In this document: positions 59,955 to 64,000 of the stretch, in pieces
Layout: each line of letters starts with the position of its first letter
Numbering within the stretch: the first letter of the stretch is position 1
Source of the DNA: Vigna angularis
Lineage: Eukaryota; Streptophyta; Magnoliopsida; Fabales; Fabaceae
DNA length: 64,000 nucleotides
NCBI RefSeq assembly: GCF_016808095.1
Contig: NC_068977.1
Span: 7,438,479-7,502,478 of the forward strand
Direction: 5' to 3'
The notes under the pieces: generated by a model
The model's database searches: none
The model's input: only the letters and a program-made list of their open reading frames with translations
What the model was told of the DNA's origin: nothing
Position numbers and translations under genes: made by a program

Positions 59955-60980
59955 TTTCTAAATTTAAATGGGGGGTTTGGCTTGGTTAATATTTGGGAAG
60001 AAAACTATATTTACGAGCTCAGGCTTGAGATTTTTTGTATGGTTCTACGAATTGGTTATATCTTATGAGAGCTAGATTTCTTAATAAGTTTCCACAAACT
60101 TGTCATATATAAATATTTTTCTATTTTGAGATGAGATAATTTTTAGTGGAATCATGGTAATGATCAAAATGTGAATTTTTGAAATGATGTTTAGCTTATG
60201 AAGAAAACCTCTTTCTAAGCTCCTACATACAAATTCCTTCTAATGTTTGTCTTATTTTGAAATCCAAGATTCTCCATGCTTGGAATGCTATTAATCAGTC
60301 TATTCCTTGTTCTTTGCTTCATGTTACGACTATGGTGACTTTTTATGTTAAATATCATGTTTTTAGACTTTGAATGTCTTAGTATTCTTAATGTGAAACT
60401 AAAGGAGAGTTATCTCCTAGATATAATGGAGTCCATTCATGGGATAAGTTTATTTAGTCTTATATACCTTCAGTCATGACTTTGGTTCTTGACAACTTCA
60501 TCATAAGATTCTTATTGATATAATCATATCCAATCTTCTACCATAGATCTTAGTTTTATGTGTAACATTTGTGAATCACTTCAAGAGAATGATGATCACT
60601 TTTTCTTTGTGTTAATGTAACAAGTTCCAAACTTGGATTTCCCAAGTTTTTCCTTTATTTTCGCCAATTCATCTCTTACTTTGTTGAAATAAAATCATTA
60701 AAATTTGTTCTAGTTTAAACTTTACGATTATAGTTCACATAAAAAAGTACTAGATTATTGATCTTCTAGCTAATTAGACTTTTTTATTTGACACTTTACC
60801 CTCAATTGTAAAGTTGGATTGTATTAGGAATTATTACAATGTCCCACAATTTATGTTTTGTTAGCATTACGAGTATAATTTGATCAATATGCCTATTGGT
60901 ACATTTCCTTCTTCTTTTATGAATGTTTATGCCAAATAATGATAAAAATTTTAGAGTGTGAATCTAGATTGAAATATACA
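59955..60980 (+). pseudogene. LINE (L1-type) ORF2 C-terminal relic
   Basis: Plus-strand fragments: LNGGFGLVNIWEENYIYELRL, then text like LRIGYIL and ARFLNKF in shifting frames, and MCNICESLQENDDHFFF near 60560-60610. The latter fits the C-x2-C...H zinc-binding reverse transcriptase domain (zf-RVT) of plant LINEs, where MCxxCxxxxEExxHLFF is usual. The reverse transcriptase core itself lies outside or is lost. Many stops. No poly(A) tail or target duplication was recognised. Confidence 0.7.
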
Positions 60981-62700
60981 ATTTGAAATTCTAATATATG
61001 GTAAAGTGGGTACCTCTCTTTCTATCTAGTTGTATGATAAAAGAAATAATTAGACAATTGTGGTCCCAGAATTCCTAATCATGCACAAGGAAATTCATAT
61101 GTGTGGGCATACTATGATTGGAATCAAAAACACCCGTGAAGACAACGACTTCCTCAAATTTGACAACTTCATACACTTGTATAATCACTCTTTTCAAACT
61201 TAACTATCCCCATTCTCGAATGCCTTTCACTAAAACATAACTCTATTTTCGCATCCTTTTCATATAACTATTTTATAAGCAACTTATTTCATGGAAAATG
61301 ATTCATGGACAATAAAAAAAATATACATTGACACTTAATATATACTTAGAGAGAAAATAAAAATGATAAGTTTATAAATTATATCACATTTAATTAGTGT
61401 AGATAAAATTAAGGTAATGTGTCATTGCTCTTTATTTCATATACACATAATAAAATAATTATTGGTTGATATTTATGAACTTAAAAGACAATAACAAACA
61501 AAAGTGTGTAACATTTGTCAATTATATTCTATTAAACTCCAAGATATCTCTTCACAGTCCTTTTTATTGACTAAGTTACTAATGTAAAGTTCTGTGACCA
61601 TTAAAACTCCTTATATAAAGATTATTACTGATAAATATTTCAAAATATAAATATATATTTCATTCAATGTAATATATTTTTTCTATTAATAAATACCTCC
61701 ATATGTGAAGAAGAGTTTAATTTTTTAATTATGGGAATTACGTGATAATAATATCTCTAAAACAGAACATCATGTCATTTAATGAATTTGTTATTTTTAT
61801 TCATATATAAATTATTAAACTAATGTAAAAACAGTAAAACATATAGACAAAAGTCATAGATTCACGAACTCATAAACCTCACTTTTGAATCATAAGAAAA
61901 CACTAAACTCATCCAGACAATCACAATCACAGATAATATGAAAATCATGCATAAATTTCAAATATATATAGATTTATCAAATCACATGATAAAAGAACCT
62001 TGTACTAATGAACTCTATCACGATTACATAGAAGTGTAGCTTCTTCTCAAGATAATTTGCTTGATTAAAAAATAATTATGTAAAAAAGCCCAATTAACCA
62101 CAGTAAACAGTTTGGTCAAAATAAATTGCATCAAAACCCACTTAATTATTGCACTACACTTTTGACTTGAAGACAAAATGTTTCTTCGTAAGCTCCTCAA
62201 ACCGTCATAATTTAGTGTTATTTTAGTAGCATTGTCACATGCAGCATCACATAAATAATGCACCTCACAGGTCATCCGAACACAGTTCATCGGTTTGTCT
62301 AAACTCTTAGCGTCTGACATCTACAAATTCACAGGTGTCATGTTAAGCATTGTCTTGGCTCTCAGTGTGACTCCAGCAAAGACATATTTCCTACGTGTTT
62401 GTCATCTGTAGTGTCAAATGTCCTTCTCACAAATTGTGGGGTTACTTTCTTATATAGTCTCGTGAACCAACAGGACCCAACTTTGGCATTTCACACACCA
62501 ACAAAGGAACAAACATCCAAGCAAATTTTCTTGTTTTATTATACTATCCAAAGTGTATTATCATATTAGTTTTATGCATCATTATCTTCTACAGATTTCT
62601 TTTTTATCAAACAGAAACCGAGAGCTTACCTGTGTCCAACTTTTACGCCCCCAGCAAAGTCTTAACAAACAGCAAATCACTTCTCTTAACACAGTTAATG
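60981..62700. other. AT-rich intergenic DNA, no gene recognised
   Basis: No motif found. 62150-62520 is less AT-rich and may belong to the upstream region of the next gene. Confidence 0.5.
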
Positions 62701-62724
62701 GTGGTTTTTGCATGATTGAACTAC

Positions 62725-62730
62725 TATATA
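62725..62730 (+). promoter_or_regulatory. TATA box of the Ole e 1 / proline-rich gene
   Basis: CTACTATATAGCC, 183 bp before the ATG at 62908. A purine-rich leader (GAGAGAAAGAGAGAG) follows. Position is plausible, not proven. Confidence 0.55.
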
Positions 62731-62907
62731 GCCTTTTTCCTGGTCAACATCTGTTTTCAATTGTCTTTATCATAGAGAGAAAGAGAGAGTAAAGAGGAAT
62801 AAGAGCTTATAATTGAATAGTGTGAGCCTAATTATTTATTTGGGAGCACACCCACCAATTGGTCTTCACTCACAGACACGGTTTCTCAGACAACAAGCCT
62901 TAGAATA

Positions 62908-64000
62908 ATGTCTTCGATCCTTGTAATTCTGCTTCTCAGCCTCACATACGGTAGTTTTTCTGAGGCTAACCATGACAAGAGGCTTCCTTCTGCTTCTGTG
63001 GTTGGCACTGTCTACTGTGACACATGTTTTCAACTGGATTTTTCTAGGGGAAGCCATTTTATTTCAGGTCCCTTTTGCTTCTTCTATTGAATCCCTGGTT
63101 CAGCTTCATATCATATCATGTCATACCCATAAGGTGTTATTTGAACTTGGTGGCTAATGTCTGGTTATTCCCTGTGCAGGTGCCTTAGTAGGTATAGAAT
63201 GTAAAGATGGGAATTCAGTACAAAGATTCAAGAAAGAAGTGAAGACAGATGAAAATGGGGAATTCAAAGTGCAGCTACCTTTCAAAGTGAGGAAACATGT
63301 GAGGAGAATCAAAGGGTGTACTTTCAAGTTAATAAATAGCAGTGAGCCTCACTGTGCGGTGGCATCAGTTTCCACCTCTTCTTCAATGAGTCTTAAGACA
63401 AGAAATCAAAGAGAACAGGTATTCTCAGCAGGGTTGTTCTCATTCAAGCCTGTAGAAAAGCCAAACTTTTGTAACAAAAAACAGAGTGTTCAAAACTCCA
63501 ATCCACATGTTTCTGTGAAACCCTTTTCAGAAATTCCACCAAAAGTTCAAACTACAGTGTTCAAATCCAATCCAACTAAAAGTTCAGACAAATCTCAATC
63601 AAATAAAGATTTAGCCGAAGATTTCTTTTTTCCTCCAAATCCATTTTTTCCACCACCATTGATTCCTAATCCATTTCAGCCTCCTCCCCTCATTCCAAAC
63701 CCCTTTCAACCACCTCCTCTTATTCCAAACCCTTTTCAACCACCAAGCCCACCACTCATTCCCAACCCATTCCAGCCACCAAGCCCACCACCCTTCATCC
63801 CTAACCCATTCCAGCCTCCTCCAAGCCCACATGCACCCTTCATTCCTAACCCATTCCAGCCTCCACCCAGCCCACCACCATCTTTGTTTCCTCCTTTTCC
63901 ACCAATAGTAATACCAGGTTTAACTCCATCACCACCACCACCTCCACCACCAGCACCAATTTTCCCTATTCCTCCTTTCCCTCCACTGTTCCCACCTCTA
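62908..64000 (+). CDS. Pollen Ole e 1-domain proline-rich cell-wall protein, 5' part
   Basis: Secreted structural protein, expected in the cell wall. Exon 1 is 62908-63067 and exon 2 runs from 63180 to the window end without a stop; the intron (63068-63179) is GT-AG, phase 1. Residues 1-20 (MSSILVILLLSLTYGSFSEA) are a signal peptide. The Pollen Ole e 1 domain follows, with VVGTVYCDTCFQ, then ALVGIECKDGN, TDENGEFKVQLPF, KGCTFKLINSSEPHC and FSAGLFSFKP, including the conserved cysteines. After a Lys/Ser-rich linker comes a proline domain built on LIPNPFQPPP and FIPNPFQPPPSPP repeats, then PPSLFPPFPP and a run of prolines. This is the plan of known Ole e 1/PRP and PELPK-like proteins of legumes. 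Hydroxylation and glycosylation of the SPPP motifs are likely. The C-terminus is outside the window. Confidence 0.92.

Noticed and set aside
63611..63832. Tryptophan-rich minus-strand frame
   Set aside because: Complement of the proline-rich repeats of the Ole e 1/PRP gene.
1..64000. tRNA, rRNA or snoRNA genes
   Set aside because: I looked for tRNA-like A and B boxes and clover-leaf arms without finding a convincing case; a dedicated scan could still find one.

Overview
This window is nuclear DNA of a flowering plant: AT-rich, intron-containing, and dominated by plant transposon families. A eudicot is clear, and a phaseoloid legume (bean, cowpea, soybean relatives) is my best guess. That guess rests on recognised repeat styles and on a FRUITFULL-type MADS gene and a tau glutathione transferase fragment; it is inference, not a species call.

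Layout. 1-5 kb: AT-rich DNA with a relic CACTA transposase (TNP2 N-terminus) and a 200-bp direct repeat. 5,125-9,763: a complete-ended but internally deleted CACTA element with the 3' end of TNP2, a broken TNPA and an array of hairpin-forming subterminal repeats. 10.8-23.6 kb: a diverged tandem duplication. Unit A holds a Mutator-like element with long inverted repeats, itself split by a second CACTA element carrying a captured tau-GST exon. Unit B holds a full-length Ty1/copia element with an intact polyprotein and identical LTRs. 24.8-29.6 kb: the decayed 3' half of a Tat-type Ty3/gypsy element, with pol, a tandem repeat block, an antisense ORF and an LTR. 30-37 kb: AT-rich DNA with a minus-strand CACTA TNPA relic. 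37.96-58.16 kb: a MADS-box gene of the AP1/FUL clade with eight exons and two introns of about 9 kb that are full of transposons. 59.9-61 kb: a LINE relic. 62.9 kb to the window end: the first two exons of a secreted Pollen Ole e 1 / proline-rich cell-wall protein, cut by the window end.

Only three protein-coding genes look alive: the copia polyprotein, the FUL-like MADS gene (its last exon is problematic) and the Ole e 1/proline-rich gene. The two host genes are unrelated in function and are not an operon. Everything else is transposon sequence in various stages of decay, or AT-rich DNA in which I recognise nothing.

The most informative points are: (1) the last exon of the FUL-like gene, where the expected splice runs into stops but an in-phase alternative acceptor still reaches the LIPPWML motif; (2) the antisense ORF of the Tat element, with its own TATA-like box; (3) the GST exon captured inside a CACTA element nested inside a MULE; (4) the palindromic subterminal array of the 4.6-kb CACTA element; (5) the very young copia insertion. 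I found no convincing evidence of a wholly new type of system. All boundaries were read by eye; no database search was possible.
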